A DNA stretch of 64,000 bases from Rhizomys pruinosus (GCA_009823505.1 VZQC01006355.1:536291-600290); one strand, 5' to 3'. Shown: positions 9,816 to 22,312, counted from the stretch's first letter. Made by a program: numbers and translations. Notes: generated by a model from the letters alone, not told the origin.

Positions 9816-11632
9816 GTGCCTACATTATCAAACAAAAAGAGCAGAAATAAATGACCTAACACTGCAGCTAAAAACACTTCAGAGACAACAACAAATGAAC
9901 TCTAAAGCCAACAAGAAGAAAGGAAAAAAAAATAAAAGAGAAACCCACATGCCAGAGACATGATGAAGGGACAATATGGGACAGGAAGAATAACAAAAAA
10001 TAAATAACAGCCAGAAAAAACAAAACAAAACAAATAACAGCCAGACAGGAAGAAATAACAAAAATCAGAGCAGAAATCAATGAAATAGAAACAAAGAAAG
10101 CAATACAAAGACTCAATGAATCCAAAAGTTGGTTCTTTGAAAGGATAAACAAGATAGATAGACCTCTAGGCCAGTTAACCAAAAGAAAGAAACAGCAACT
10201 CCGAATCAATAGAATTTGTGGTAAAATGGGAAACATCACAACAGACAAGGAAAAGATCTATATGCTACTAAATTTGAAAACTTAAGAGAAATGGATGAAT
10301 ATCTGAAATCCTGGAAATCACCAAAGCTTAACCAAGAAGAGATTGACAACTTAAACAGACCCATAATATTTGAGGAAATTGAAAGTGTAATTAAAAAACC
10401 TCTCAACTAAAAAGAGCCCAGGCCCAGATGGTTTCACAGCAGAATTCTATAGAACATTTATTTAAAATTTTTTTTTACTAATTTTATTTATTTCTGTATG
10501 TGTATGAATGTACTGTCTGCATGCAAGTTTGTGCACCCGTGTTGTGCAATGCCGCGGAGGTCAGAAGAGGGCGTCTGATTCCCCTGGAACTGGAGTTCTC
10601 CTGGAATTGGAGTTTCAGACGGTTCTCTGAACCGCTGGGGATCGAACCCAGGTCCTCTGCAAGAGCGGTCGGCATTCTTAACTGCTAGGCCATCTCTCCA
10701 GCCCTCTATAGAACATTTAAAGAGGTCTTACAACCATTACTACTTAAACTGTTCAGAAGGAGATAAACAGAGGGAAATCTCCCAAATTCCTTCTATGAAG
10801 CCAGCATCACTCTAATACTAAAACCAGGCAAAGATACAACCGAAAAAGAAAACTATAGATCCATCTCATTAATGAACATAGATGCAAAAATTATGAACAA
10901 AATACTTGAAAACTGCATATGGACCCACATCAAAGAGATCATCCATTATGACCAAGTTGGATTCATATCAGAGATGCAAGGATGGTTCAACTTACATAAA
11001 TCAAAAATATCATAAACACATAATGGACTGAAAGGCAAAAACCATATGATCATCTCAATTGCAGGAAAAGCCATCGACAAAATCCAGCATCCCTTCATGC
11101 TTAAAGTCCTAGAGGGAACTTGACTGGAGGAATCATTCTTCAATGTAGTCAAAACCATATACAAGAAACCCACGCCAACATCATCCTAAATGGAGAAAAT
11201 TTAGAAGCATTCCCCTTAAAGGTAGGAACTTGGCAAGGTTGCCCCTGTCACCACTCCTCTTCAATATAGTGCTTGAAACACTTGCTAGGGCAATAAGGCA
11301 AGAAAGAGAAATTAAAGGAGTACTAATTGGAAAAAGAGGAAGTCAAGCTATCCCTTTTTGCAGACGATATGATAGTTTGCCTAAGGGATGCTAACCACCA
11401 GAAAACTCCTAGAGATGATTAAGAGTTTCAGTAAAGTGGCAGGACACAAAATTAACCTAGAAAAATCAGTAGCCTTTCTTTACACCAACAATAAGCAACT
11501 GAAGAAGGAATATAAGGAGGCCTGCCTACTCACAATCGCCTCAAAAACAATAAAATACCTAACCAAAGACACCAAAGATCACTATAACAAAAATTTTAAA
11601 CCCCTGAAGGAGGAGATTGAAGAAGACATCAG
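9816..11632 (+). mobile_element. Older L1 (ORF2 part), left half, interrupted by a younger L1
   Basis: Broken L1 ORF2 sequence covering the region before and through the reverse transcriptase. The RT active-site codons for FADD lie at 11356-11367 (tttgcagacgat). Many stops and frameshifts are present. It stops at gaagacatcag (11622-11632) and resumes at 17640 with gaagtcatcag, so one older element was split by the insertion of L1 11633-17639. Also carries an antisense B2 insertion at 10461-10704. Confidence 0.85.
10461..10704 (-). mobile_element. B2-type SINE (17-bp duplication subfamily)
   Basis: Full-length antisense copy inside the older L1. Perfect 15-bp target-site duplication tctatagaacattta at 10446-10460 and 10705-10719. 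Contains the tandem pair aactccaattccaggag / aactccagttccagggg (seen here in antisense). Confidence 0.95.
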
Positions 11633-11639
11633 GGAGTGC

Positions 11640-12030
11640 ACAGAGCTTAGATCAGGGATTTCCCAGGCCCACCTGAAGCACAGGTAGGAGCTGGGCACTT
11701 CAGTCAGGTAGATTATTATCTGGCCTGTTGGATAATTCATTGGTTTGAGTCAATAGTCTTGTGTGGCTGTGGGGGCAGAGTTGTCCTGCTAGCTGGTATA
11801 AAAGGTGGGCTGGTTGACACTGTGAAACTTGAGTGTACAGAGCTTAGATCAGGGATTTCCCAGGACTAAACAGGTATTAATCTCTCCCCCCTAACTAGAA
11901 TTGCTGAGGGAGTGTCCAAGTGGATTCTTTGGAGAACCTTCAGAACAGAAAGAGAAGACCGAGTTAGATTTACAACAGAAAGCCTAAAACTTAGACCAGT
12001 CAACACTCTATAAGCAAGGAGAAAAACAAA
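11640..12030 (+). promoter_or_regulatory. L1 5' UTR with tandem ~197-bp units and a TATA-like box
   Basis: The word cagagcttagatcagggatt occurs at 11641 and again at 11838, 197 bp apart, like the ~200-bp monomers of rodent L1 promoters. One complete unit and the start of another are present. The complete unit contains ggtataaaagg at about 11798-11808, which looks like a TATA box, an unusual feature for an L1 monomer. Promoter activity is inferred. Confidence 0.6.
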
Positions 12031-12174
12031 TCAAACAAACAAACAAACAAACAACAAAGGCCTCTGAAGGAGGCAAGCAAAGCAAGCCTTCAACACAGTG
12101 AAGACGCATTTGGGATTTGCATTGGAATACGGCAAAGAGAAACCCACATGCCAGGGACATGATGAAGGGACAAC

Positions 12175-13220
12175 ATGAGAAAAGTGCAGGATAATTCCAC
12201 ACCAAGCTCTACCAACTCTGTGGTAGATTCCTACAGGGGGATCCCCCTGGGGATGGCCCAGGACACAGATCTTAGAGGAAAAATTTCAAACATATTCAAA
12301 GAAATCAAAGAACATAAAAAACAAGTCAGAGAACTAAGGAGAGAGAATGAAAAACTCAAGAAGGACCTAGAGAGAGAAAGAATGACAAACTCCGGAAGGA
12401 AGTAGAAGCACTGAAAAGATCCCATGTGGAAAAAGAAAAGGAAACCAACCAGCAAAACAAAGAGCTACAGGAAGAGATTGAGAAGCTCCAAAAGGAAGTG
12501 GAAATCACAAGATGAAATGAAAAAGGAAATCAAATACTCATCCAATTAAGAGGAAAGTAACAGAAAAAGCCTCAGAAGTAGAACAAAGAATATCAGACCT
12601 GGAAGATAACACAGAACAACTAAAAACCTCAAGTAAAGATTATGAAAAATTGCCAGATGTGGTGGTGCACACCTTTAATCCTAGCACTTGGGAGTCAGAG
12701 GCAGGCAGATCTTTGTGAGTTCAAGGCCAGCCTGGTCTACAGAGTGAGTTCCAGGACAGCTGGGGCTACAGGGAGACGCTGTCTCAAAAAGACAAAAAAA
12801 AAAAAAGATTATGAAAAATTAAAAAATACACAAAAGTGGAACAACCAGGAATTGTGGGACACTATGAAAAGATCAAAACTCCACATTATAGGGATAGAGG
12901 AAGGAGAAGAATCCCTAGAGCATGGTATTGATCAGATCTTCAACAGAATTATAGATGAAAATTTCCCCGAACTAAAAATAGATAAACCAGTACAAATACA
13001 AGAAGCACATAGAACTCCAAACAGACAAGAACAGAAAAGAAACTCTCCATGTCATATCATAGTTAAAACACTAGACACCTCAAACAAAGACAAAATTCTG
13101 AAAGCCACAAGAGAAAAACAACAAGTTACATATAAGGGGAAAACTATCAGAATTACAACTAACTTCTCAGTGCAAACTATGAAAGCAAGAAGAAGTGGAG
13201 CAAAGCATTCCCAATGTTAA
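12175..13220 (+). pseudogene. L1 ORF1 remnant
   Basis: RNA-binding ORF1 protein remnant. The first part encodes a charged coiled-coil (Lys/Glu-rich heptads, 12290-12640). The second encodes the RRM/C-terminal region, with IIVKTLDTSNKDKILKATRE and VTYKGKTIRI motifs near 13055-13150. A frameshift near 12400 and the B1 insertion at 12652 break the frame. Stop TAA at 13218. Confidence 0.85.
12652..12803 (+). mobile_element. B1 SINE inside L1 ORF1
   Basis: Sense B1 with A-rich tail. Perfect 17-bp target-site duplication aaagattatgaaaaatt at 12635-12651 and 12804-12820. Confidence 0.95.
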
Positions 13221-13464
13221 AGGACTATAGATGCCAACCCAGGTTACTATACCCAGCAAAAATGTTGATTAGAGTTGAAGGAGAGAGAAAAATCTTCCAT
13301 GAAATAAACAAGATGAAAGAATACATGTTCGGAAAACCAACCCTTTAGAGAATACTTGAAGCAATTCAAAGGACAGAAGAAAGGAGCAACTATCCCCAGG
13401 CACATAGAAAGAGAAATTAATAAAAGCATAACTGCAGAAGTAGAAACCTAGACCAAAAATACAA

Positions 13465-16400
13465 ATGGATAATAAGGTGAAAGGAAGCAACACCCATCTT
13501 TCAGTTATAACCTTAAATATTAATGGACTAAACTCCCCAATCAAAAGACATAGACTGGGAGATTGGTTTAGGAAACAGAACCCATCTATATGCTGTCTTC
13601 CAGAAACACATCTTACCTTTAAGGGTAGGCACCACCTTAAAGTGAAAAGATGGAAAAAAAATCCCAAGCAAATGGTACCAAAAAGAAAGCAGGTGTTGTT
13701 ATTTTAATATCAGACAAAATAGACTTCAAAGTAAAAGAAATCAGAAAGAGACAAAGAAGCCATTACATTTTATCAAAGGAACAATTGACCATGAAGATTT
13801 CACAAATCCATGAATATACATGCACCAAACTCCGTGCACCAAACTTTATAAAGACAATTCTCCAGGACCACAAAACACAGATTAACCCCAGTACACTCAT
13901 AGTAGGGGACTTCAGTACCCCACTGAGCCTTTTGGACAGGTGAACCAGACAAAGAATAAACAGAGAGACATATGAACTGAATGACACGAAACACTGAACG
14001 GACCCCACAGATATCTACCGAATATTCCACTCCAATACCAGAGAATACACTTTCTACTCAGCACCCCATGGAAGATTCTCCAAAATCGACCACATACTGG
14101 GACACAGAAGAAACCTCCACAAATACAAAAAGATTGAAATAATTTCATGCATTCTATCAGACCACAGCCAATAAAGCATCATTATCAACACCAGGATAAG
14201 CCCTACTATCTATAAACACATGGAGACTAAACAACACACTCCTGAATAATGAATGGTCAAGGAAGAGATAAAGAAAGAAATAAAAGCATTCCTGGAACTG
14301 AATGGACAATGATAATACAACACAACAAAACCTATGGGATACTTTAAAAGCAGTCCTAAGAGGGAAGTTTAGCCCTGGGTGCCTACATTAGAAAAAACAG
14401 AAAAAGCACAAGTTAACGATCTAACACTGCAGCTAAAGCACTTGAGAGGACAACAAAAAGATGAACCCTAAATGCAACAGCAGGAGAAATAACAAAAATC
14501 GAGCAGAAATCAATGAAATCAAATAGAAAAACAAAAGAAAAAAATTATTTTTTAAAATTTGTTTTTAAAAAGTTGGTTCTGTGAGAGAATAAACAAGATA
14601 GACAGACCTCTAGCCCAGTTAACCAAAAGAAAGAAGGAACAACTCCAAATCAATACAATCCATGATGAAAAGGGAAATATCACAACAGACAAGGAAAAGA
14701 TCCAGAAAATCATACGGGAATACTTAAAAAACCTATACTCTACCAAGTTTGAAAACCTAGAAGAAATGGATGAATATCTGAAATCCTGGGAATCACCAAA
14801 GCTCAACCAAGAAGAGATTGACAGCTTAAACAGACCCATAATATATGAAGAAATTGAAGATGTAATAAGAAACTTCCCAACTTAAAAAAGCCCAGGCCCA
14901 GATGGTTTCATGGCAGAATTCTAAAAAAAACATTTCAAAAGACTTACAACCATTATTACTCAAATTCTTTAGAAGGATACAAACAGAGGGAATTCTCCCC
15001 AATTCCTTCTGTGAAGCCAGATCACTCTAATGTCAAAACCAGGCAAAGATCCAACTAAAAAGGAGAATTATAGACCCATCTCATTAATGAACACAGATGC
15101 AAGAATTCTAAACAAAATAGTTGCAAACTGCATACAGACCCACATCAAGAAGATCATCCATCATGACCAAGTTGGATTCATACTAGAGATGCAGGGATGG
15201 TTCAACATAAGAAAATCAATAAATATCATCAAACATATAAATGGACTGAAAGTCAAAAACCACATGATCATCTCCATTGACATTGAAAAAGCCTTTGACA
15301 AAATCCAGCATCCCTTCATGCTTAAAGTCCTAGAGGGAATTGGATTGGAGGGATCATTCCTCAACGTAATCAAAACCATATACAGGAAACCCACAGCCAA
15401 TATCATCCTAAATGGGGAAATGACAGAAGCATTCCCTTTAAAGGTAGGAACTTGGCAAGGCTGACCCCTGTCACCACTCCTGTTCAATATAGTGCTTGAA
15501 ACACTTGCTAGGGCAATAAGGCAAGAAAAGGAAATTAAAGGAGTACTAGTTGGAAAAGAGGAAGTTAAGTGATCTCTTTTTGCTGATGATATGATTGTTT
15601 ACTTAAGGGATGCTAAAACTCCACCAGAAAACTCCTAGAAATGATTAAGAGCTTCAGTAAAGTGGCAGGATACAAAATTAACCTAGAAAAATCAGTAGCC
15701 TTTCTTTACACCAACAACAAGCAACTGAGGAAGGAATTCAAGGACCTTCCCAATCACAATAGCCTCAAAAACAATAAAATACCTAGGAACACCTAACCAA
15801 AGACACCAAAGATCTCTACGAAAAAAAACCCCAAAACTTTAAACCCCCAAAGAAGAAAATTGAGGAAGACATCAGAATATGGAAAAACCTCCCATGCTCA
15901 TGGATTGGGAAAATTAATATAGTAAAAATGTCCATTCTATCCATTCTCTTGTACAGATTTAAAGCAATCCCAATTAAAATCCCCAAGAATTTCTTCACAG
16001 GTTTGGAAAAAAAGTCCTTATTATCATTTGGAAAAACAAAAAACACTGAATAGCCAGAGCAAACCTGAGTGAAAAGAGCAATACAAGGGTAATCTCTATA
16101 CCAGACTTCAAACTATACTACAGAGCTATAGTCATAAAAACAGCTTGGTACTGGCACAAAAACAGACCTGTTGACCAATGGAACAAAACTGAAGATCCAA
16201 ACTTGAGCACATAAAATTTCAGCCACCTCATATTTGACAAGGGGTCCAAGAAGACACAATGGATGAAAGACAGCCTCTTCAGCAAGTGGCGTTGGCAGAA
16301 CTGGATCACCACTTGTAGAAGAATGAAATTAAATCCCTACCTCTCACTCTGTACAAAAGTCAACTCCAGATGGATCAAAGACCTCAACGTGAAACCTCAA

Positions 16401-17496
16401 ACTCTGAAGGTGATAGAAGAAAAAGTTAGCAGCAGACTACAAGACATAGGCGTAGGAAAAGACTTCCTAAATCAGACAGCAGCTGTGAAGAATTAAGGTC
16501 AACAATTGACAAATGGGACCTCATTAAACTCAAATGCTTCTGTACATCAAAAGAAACAATCAAGGAAGTGAAGAGAAATCCCACAGGGTGGGAGGAAACC
16601 TTCTCTGCAGATACATCTGACAAAGCATTGATTTCCAGAATATATAAACTACTCAAAAAACAAAGAAGAAAGAAAACAAATGACCCACTCAATAGATGGA
16701 GCAAAAAGCTGAACAGACACGTCACAAGTGAGGAATTAAAGATGGCTGAGGAACATCTTAGAAAAAGTGTTCAACGTCGGGGGCTGGAGAGCTGGCCTAG
16801 CGGTTAAGAGTGCAGACTACTCTTGCAGAGGACCCAGGTTCGATCCCCAGCACCCACATGGTGGCTGAGAACTGTCTTTAACTCCAGTTCCAGGGGAATC
16901 TGGCACCCTCTTCTGACCTCCTCAGCGTTGCACGACACAGGTGCACAAACCTGCATGCAGACAGTACATTCATACACATATGAAAATAAATAAATAATTT
17001 AAAAAGTGTTCAACATCACTAATAATTGAGGAAATGCAAATCAAAACCACTTTAAGATATCATCTCACTCCAATAAGACTGGCTAGGATCAAGAAAACAA
17101 ATCATACCAAATGCTGGAGAGGTTGTGGGGAAAGGGGAACACTCATCCACTGCTGGTGGGAATGTAAATTTGTATAGCCACTATGGAAAGCAGTGTGGAG
17201 AACCCTTGGAAGACTTGGAATGAACTTGCCACCTGACCCAGCCATACCACTCATCTTACTGCAGAGATACATGCAAATCCATGTTTATTGCAACTCTCTT
17301 CACAATAGCAAGGAGCTGGAACCAACTCAAGTGCCCCTCAACTGATGACTGGATAGAGAAAATGTGGTACATCTATACAATGGAGTTCTATGAAGTGGTA
17401 AAGAAAGATGACATCATGAACTTTGCAGGTAAATGGATAGAGCTAGAAGATATTATGCTGAGTGAAGTAACACAGTCCCAGAAAAACAAACAATGA
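13465..17496 (+). pseudogene. L1 ORF2 remnant (endonuclease, reverse transcriptase)
   Basis: Begins with the endonuclease start, including LNINGLNSPIKRHRLGDW. The conserved Q-E-T-H motif reads P-E-T-H, a change next to the catalytic Glu. RT motifs follow: [15 protein letters not shown] at about 15280-15320 and the FADD active site at 15579-15590. The C-terminal part ends KKDDIMNFAGKWIELEDIM and TAA/TGA at 17494-17496. Several frameshifts and stops (e.g. TGA at 15462) plus a B2 insertion make it non-functional. Confidence 0.9.
16779..17000 (+). mobile_element. B2-type SINE inside L1 ORF2
   Basis: Sense copy with A box (tggcctagcggttaagag) and B box GGTTCGATCCC, ending in AAATAAATAAAT. 17-bp target-site duplication aaaaagtgttcaac(g/a)tc at 16762-16778 and 17001-17017. 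Lacks the 17-bp internal duplication. Confidence 0.95.
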
Positions 17497-17639
17497 ATGG
17501 TAACCTTCATCTGTGGATGCTAGCACCAATTACGTAATTGTATGGCAAACTGAGCAATGTTAATGTGATCTGAAAACAACTGTCCTCTTATATTGTAGAA
17601 TCCCTTAAAAATTAATAAAATAAAAAAAAAACAAAAAAT

Positions 17640-19072
17640 GAAGTCATCAGAAGATGGAAAAAACTTCCATGCTCATGGATTAGAAATATAGAAAAAAAGT
17701 CAATTCTACCCAAATTAATATAAAGATTCAATGCAATTCCAATTAAAATCCTCATGAGTTTCTTCACAGACTTGAAGAAAAAAATCCCTAAATTCATATA
17801 GAAAATAAAAAGAACCCAAATAGCCAAAGCATCCCTGTGTGAAAAGAGCAATACAGGGGGGATCACTATACCAGACTTCAAACTATATTACAGGTCTATA
17901 GTCATAAAACAGCCTGGTACTGTCATAAAAACAGACCTGTAGACCAATGGAACAAAGTTGAAGATCCAAACTTGAGCACATATAATTTTAGCCACCTCAT
18001 ATTTGACAAAGGGCAAGAAGACTCAATGGAGGAAAGACAGCATCTTCAGCAAATGGTGCTGGCAAAACTGGATCACCACTTGTAGCAGAATAAAATTAAA
18101 CCCATATTGCACTTTAAAATAATTAACTCAAAATGTATCAAAGATCTCAATATGAAACCCAAAACTCTGAAGGTGCTAGAAGAAAATGTTGGCAGCAACC
18201 TACATGACATAAGCATAGGAGAAGACTTTCTAAATAAGACAGCAGCTGCTCAGGAAATAAGGTTGACAATTGACAAGGGGGACCTCAATAAACTCAAAAA
18301 CTTCTGTCCAGCAAAGGAAACAATCAGTGAAGTGAAGAGAAAACCCACAGAGTGGGAAGAAACCTTCACTGCTGACAGAGCATTAACTTCCAGAATATAT
18401 AAACTACTCAAAAAACAAAGAACTAAGAAAACAAATGACTCACTCAAAAGATGGAGTAAAGAGCTGAACAAAGACTTCACAAGTGAGGAAACAGAGATGG
18501 TGAGCAACATCTTAAAAAGTGTTCAACATTGCTAATAATTAAGGAAATGCAAATTAAAACCACTTTAAGATATCTCACTCTGATAAGACTGACTAGGATC
18601 AAGAAAACAAAACAAAAAAATGATACCAAATGCTGGAGAGGTTGTGGGGAAAGGGGAAGACTCATCTACTGCTGGTGGGAATGTAAACTCATACAACTAC
18701 TATAGAAAGCAGTGTGAGAAACCCTTAAGAGACTCAAAATGAGCTTGCTCCCTGACCCAGTCATACCACTCATGGGTATATACCCACAAGACTCATCCTA
18801 CCACAGAGATACATGCACATCCATGTTTATTGCAGCTCTCTTCACAATAGCAAAGTGCTGGAACCAACCCAAGTACCCCTCAACCAATGAGTGGATAGAG
18901 AAAATGTGGTACATCTACACAATGGAGTTCTATGCAGTGGTAAAGAAAGATGACATCATGACTTTGTAGGTAAATGGATGGAACTAGAAGATATTATGCT
19001 AAGTGAAGTAACAGAGTTCCAGAAAAACAAATGATGAATGGTATCCCTCATCTGTGCATGCTAGCACCAAGT
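17640..19072 (+). mobile_element. Older L1, right half (end of ORF2)
   Basis: Resumes the older element of 9816-11632 after the nested L1. Encodes the post-RT region and ORF2 C terminus (motif WIEKMWYIYTMEFYAVVKKD at about 18893-18950). It parallels the younger copy at 15850-17500 position by position, with more differences. Confidence 0.85.
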
Positions 19073-19660
19073 ACCTCCCTGGCCTGGCTCTTACATTCTT
19101 TCTCTCTTCTGTGATGTTCCCTGAGCCTTTGCAGGGGGTTGAAAGAAATGTCCCATGTAGGGCTGAGTACTCACAGTCACTTATTTTCAGCACTTTGACC
19201 ACAACGAGTGTGTACTGACTGCTGCCCATTGCAGAAGAAACTTCTCTGGTCAAGATTAAGAGCAGCTCAGGTCTTTGGGCACAAACATAAATACTTAGAA
19301 TGAAGTTTGACTACAAGATCATTTAGCAAATATAACAATAGAAGGTTCTACTTCCTAGCCATGAGCTTTTGACCAGGATTACAGTACCAGACATGAAGTC
19401 CCTGCTGTGGAGCAAGCCTCGAGTCCAACCAGAAAGTGGGTGCTAACACCACAACTGTTAAGTTGTGCTATGATGCACAGTGGACACGTCTTGCACTGAA
19501 GGTCGGTCTTGCAGCACACAGGGTCTGGCACTGGGTGAGACCATTGATGCCTTTTCTCCCCAGCAGCCTGCACAGTACTTTCCAGTGCTGTGAAAGTAGC
19601 AAAACAGGGAGAAATTTTCCCAGTTGGTTTGTGGCTTATTTCTTCACGTCCTACAGCCAA
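19073..19660 (+). mobile_element. Lx-type L1 3' UTR copy
   Basis: Shares a long series of words with 45600-45930: 'gatgttccctgagcct', 'tagggctgagtactc', 'ttcagcactttgacc', 'cttctctggtcaagat', 'gagcagctc', 'catgagcttttgaccagg'. Probably the 3' UTR of the older L1, or an adjacent Lx fragment. The right boundary is uncertain. Confidence 0.55.
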
Positions 19661-19867
19661 AGTGTGTGGTTTCTTCAGCTCTATGCTCTTACCACATAGT
19701 TATGGTGTGTATCAAGAGGAAAGGCAAGAGACTATGTCATTTCAGAGACTTCTTGGATTTAATTTTTTTATGGAGTAACAATTCTGTTTGCTGTAGCAGG
19801 TGGATCATTTTATATTTCCATCAGTAATGTACACATGACTTCTAAATCCTTTGGAATACCAGTATAA

Positions 19868-19875
<8 letters not shown>

Positions 19876-19903
<28 letters not shown>

Positions 19904-19977
19904 CACACACAGACAGACACACAGACACACAGACACACAGATACACAGACACACACACACACACAGACACACACATG
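19876..19977. repeat. (TG)n then (CA)n inverted microsatellite
   Basis: A ~28-bp TG run, short GTATGTACAC hinge, then ~65 bp of CA/CAGA. The two halves are complementary and could fold as a hairpin. Confidence 0.9.
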
Positions 19978-20133
19978 TATGTGGGTACCTGCAGAGACCA
20001 GAAAGGGGCATTAGAGTCTCTGGAGCTGGATTTACATGTAGTTGTAAGTCACCCATTATGGGTGCTGTGGACTGAACTCAGGTCTTCTGTAAGAGCAGCA
20101 ATTGCTCTTACTCACTGAGCCATCTCTCTAGCA
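19978..20133 (-). mobile_element. B2-type SINE, old
   Basis: Antisense, ending 'cactgagccatctctctagc'. Missing the T-run end, which is replaced by the CA tract. Confidence 0.6.
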
Positions 20134-20254
20134 TGTAATACTAATAATTTTCTAGTTTTTGTTTTGTTTTTGTTTGTCGCACATTGTGTTCTTATGTAAT
20201 GGTTTAAAAGCAAATTTATTAATCATTCATTAAAATTTACATTTCATTAATTAA

Positions 20255-20435
20255 TTTAGGGTACGTGTGTGGTGTGTAGAGGTCAGAGGAGTACTTCTAG
20301 GAGTCGGTTCTCTCATTCCACCATGTGGGGTTTGGGAATCGAATTCAGGGAACCAGACTTGGTCCTTACCTTCTGAGTTTTGCCTTAGTCTCTTGAGTGT
20401 TGAAATTACAGGAGCATGTCACCGCACTTGGTCTT
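20255..20435 (-). mobile_element. B3-type SINE, old
   Basis: Antisense: 'gaggtcagaggagtacttctaggagtcgg', 'ttccaccatgtggggtttggg', then a diverged B1-like end. Confidence 0.5.
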
Positions 20436-20563
20436 TAGGCTTTCCATTTATTCTTGGTATAACTTTGTCATAGTCAAGATTCTGTGTATCAAACTTATGA
20501 GGATGACTTCTATTTTTATGCCATGGGTAGTGGGGAAAGAGAATGATAAAAATAGGTGCTTCT

Positions 20564-20800
20564 GGGCTGGAGAGATGGCCTAGTGGTTGAGAGCGCCGAC
20601 CGCTCTTACAGAGGACCCAGGTTTGATCCCCAGCACCCACATGGCGGCCGAGAACCGTCTGAAACTCCAATTCCAGGAGAACTCCAGTTCCAGGGGAATC
20701 CGACACCCTCTTCTGACCTCCGCGGCATTGCATGAGACGGGTGCACAGACCTGCATGCAGACAGTGCATTGATACACATACAGAAATAAATAAAATAAAA
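20564..20800 (+). mobile_element. B2-type SINE (17-bp duplication subfamily)
   Basis: Full-length sense copy with the 17-bp internal tandem duplication. Target-site duplication aaaaataggtgcttct at 20548-20563 and 20801-20816. Confidence 0.95.
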
Positions 20801-20872
20801 AAAAATAGGTGCTTCTACCCCTGTGATTCTAATGACAGTCTTGTAAGGGAGGCATATTATAAAAAACACAAA

Positions 20873-21038
20873 AAATTAGCCGGACGTGGTGGCGCACGCC
20901 TTTAGTCCCTAGAACTTGGGCCGGCCATGTAGGAAGGCGGATCTTTGTAAGTTCAAGGCCAGCCTGGTCTACATAGTGAGTTCCAGACAGCTGGAAGACC
21001 TGTCCAGGGACCCTGTCTCGAAAAAGACAAAAAAAAAA

Positions 21039-21091
<53 letters not shown>

Positions 21092-21105
21092 ACACACACA
21101 CAAAA
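20873..21105 (+). mobile_element. B1 SINE with long A/CA tail
   Basis: Sense B1 (ttagccggacgtggtggcgc start) with a tail of about 60 A, then (CA)n at 21091-21105. Confidence 0.9.
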
Positions 21106-21394
21106 TCAGAGAAAGCCATCCTGGTCTTTTGATGTGGTTCCTGTGACAGATGCCAATGGTAACAGCCTTGACACTCAGCTTTCCAACACTTTTCTTATCT
21201 ACAAAGACAGTAAAGCATGGATTTCTCTTCCTTGAGAAAAAGTAATCAACTTTACCACTGCTGGAAAGAGAAAGAAGCTAGTGATCAAACAGTACAGTTA
21301 GTGAAATTGTCTGTAGGTGATGTTGGAAGGGTGTGTGTCCTCTAACACAGCAACACTGCACGATCGATTTTTTAAAAAACTTGTCTTAACAATG

Positions 21395-21784
21395 AACAAG
21401 CTAGGGTCAAGGAAGTGGCTCACTTGGTAAAGTGCCTACTGTGTAAGTATGAGGACCTGAGTTTTTATCCCCAGCACCCACATACAATGCCGTGTGTAGT
21501 AGCATATGCTTATAAGCTTGGCACTTGGGGCTGGAGATAGGAGAATAACTGGAGCTCACTGGTCAGCCAGCCCAGCTAATCAGTGAGCTTCAGGTTCAGT
21601 GAGAGATCTTGTCTCAAAAAATTAGGTAGGGAGGGCTCACACGATAGTTCAGTGGATGAAGGCACTTGCTGCCAAGCCTGATGATTTGAATTTGATGTCT
21701 GGGGTCCACATGGTAGAAGAAGAGAGCTGACTCCTGCAAGTTGTCCTCTGACCTCCACATTCTCACTATGGCACACACTCCCAA

Positions 21785-21823
<39 letters not shown>

Positions 21824-21826
21824 ATA
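21395..21826 (+). mobile_element. B4-type SINE(s) ending in (AAAT)n
   Basis: Sense composite SINE: tRNA-like head with 'ctgagtttttatccccagcac', a B1-like middle with 'ctggtcagccagcccagc', then a second B2-like head at 21640 with 'ctgacctccacattc'. Ends with an (AATA)n run at 21783-21826. Confidence 0.65.
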
Positions 21827-22084
21827 TAAATGTAATGAAAAATTAAAGTATAAAAGAAACATGAAAATGATGGAATGAATTAGGGCAAACATCATGAAAA
21901 AGGGAAGAGGGCTTAGGAAGGACAGCGAATTATAATACATAAATTGGAAGACAAGAAAGGGTCTTTGTAGCTTCTTTCTCTTTCCAGCAGTGGTAAAGTT
22001 GATTACTTTCTCTCAGGGAAGACAAATCCATGCTTTACTGTCTTTGTAGATAACAAAACTGTTGGAAAGCTGAGTGTCAAGGCT

Positions 22085-22165
22085 GTTACCATTGGCAAAG
22101 TGCTTGCTGTGCAAGCACGAAGATCTGAATTCAATCCTCAGCACCCTTGTAAAGAAAAAAAACTG
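22085..22165 (+). mobile_element. B-type SINE head fragment
   Basis: Short piece with 'gcttgctgtgcaagcacg' and 'gaattcaatcctcagcacc', joined to the B1 that follows (B4-like arrangement). Confidence 0.45.
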
Positions 22166-22169
22166 AGAT

Positions 22170-22312
22170 AGGCCAGGTATCATATTGGACACCTTTAATC
22201 CCAGCACTCAGGAGGCAGATGCAGGAGGATCTCTGTGAGTTCCAGGCCAGGGTGGTCTACATAGTGAGTACCTGGTAAGCCAGGGCTATAAAGGCAAGAC
22301 CTGAGGTTAGAC
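22170..22312 (+). mobile_element. B1 SINE
   Basis: Sense B1: 'cctttaatcccagcactcaggaggc' through 'ggtctacatagtgagtacc'. The 3' end is altered. Confidence 0.75.

Larger units (their letters stand above)
11633..17639 (+). mobile_element. Nearly full-length L1 retrotransposon, inactivated
   Basis: About 6.0 kb. A 5' UTR with two ~197-bp promoter-like units is followed by the ORF1 remnant (12175-13220), the ORF2 remnant (13465-17496), a short 3' UTR and an A-rich tail at 17606-17638. Target-site duplication is gaag(a/t)catcag at 11622-11632 and 17640-17650. It inserted into an older L1 in the same orientation. Two later SINEs broke it: a B1 in ORF1 (12652-12803) and a B2 in ORF2 (16779-17000). 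Stops and frameshifts elsewhere confirm it is dead. Confidence 0.9.

Noticed and set aside
9868..14839. Hydrophobic antisense frames (Phe/Leu/Cys-rich)
   Set aside because: Antisense shadows of A-rich L1 ORFs.
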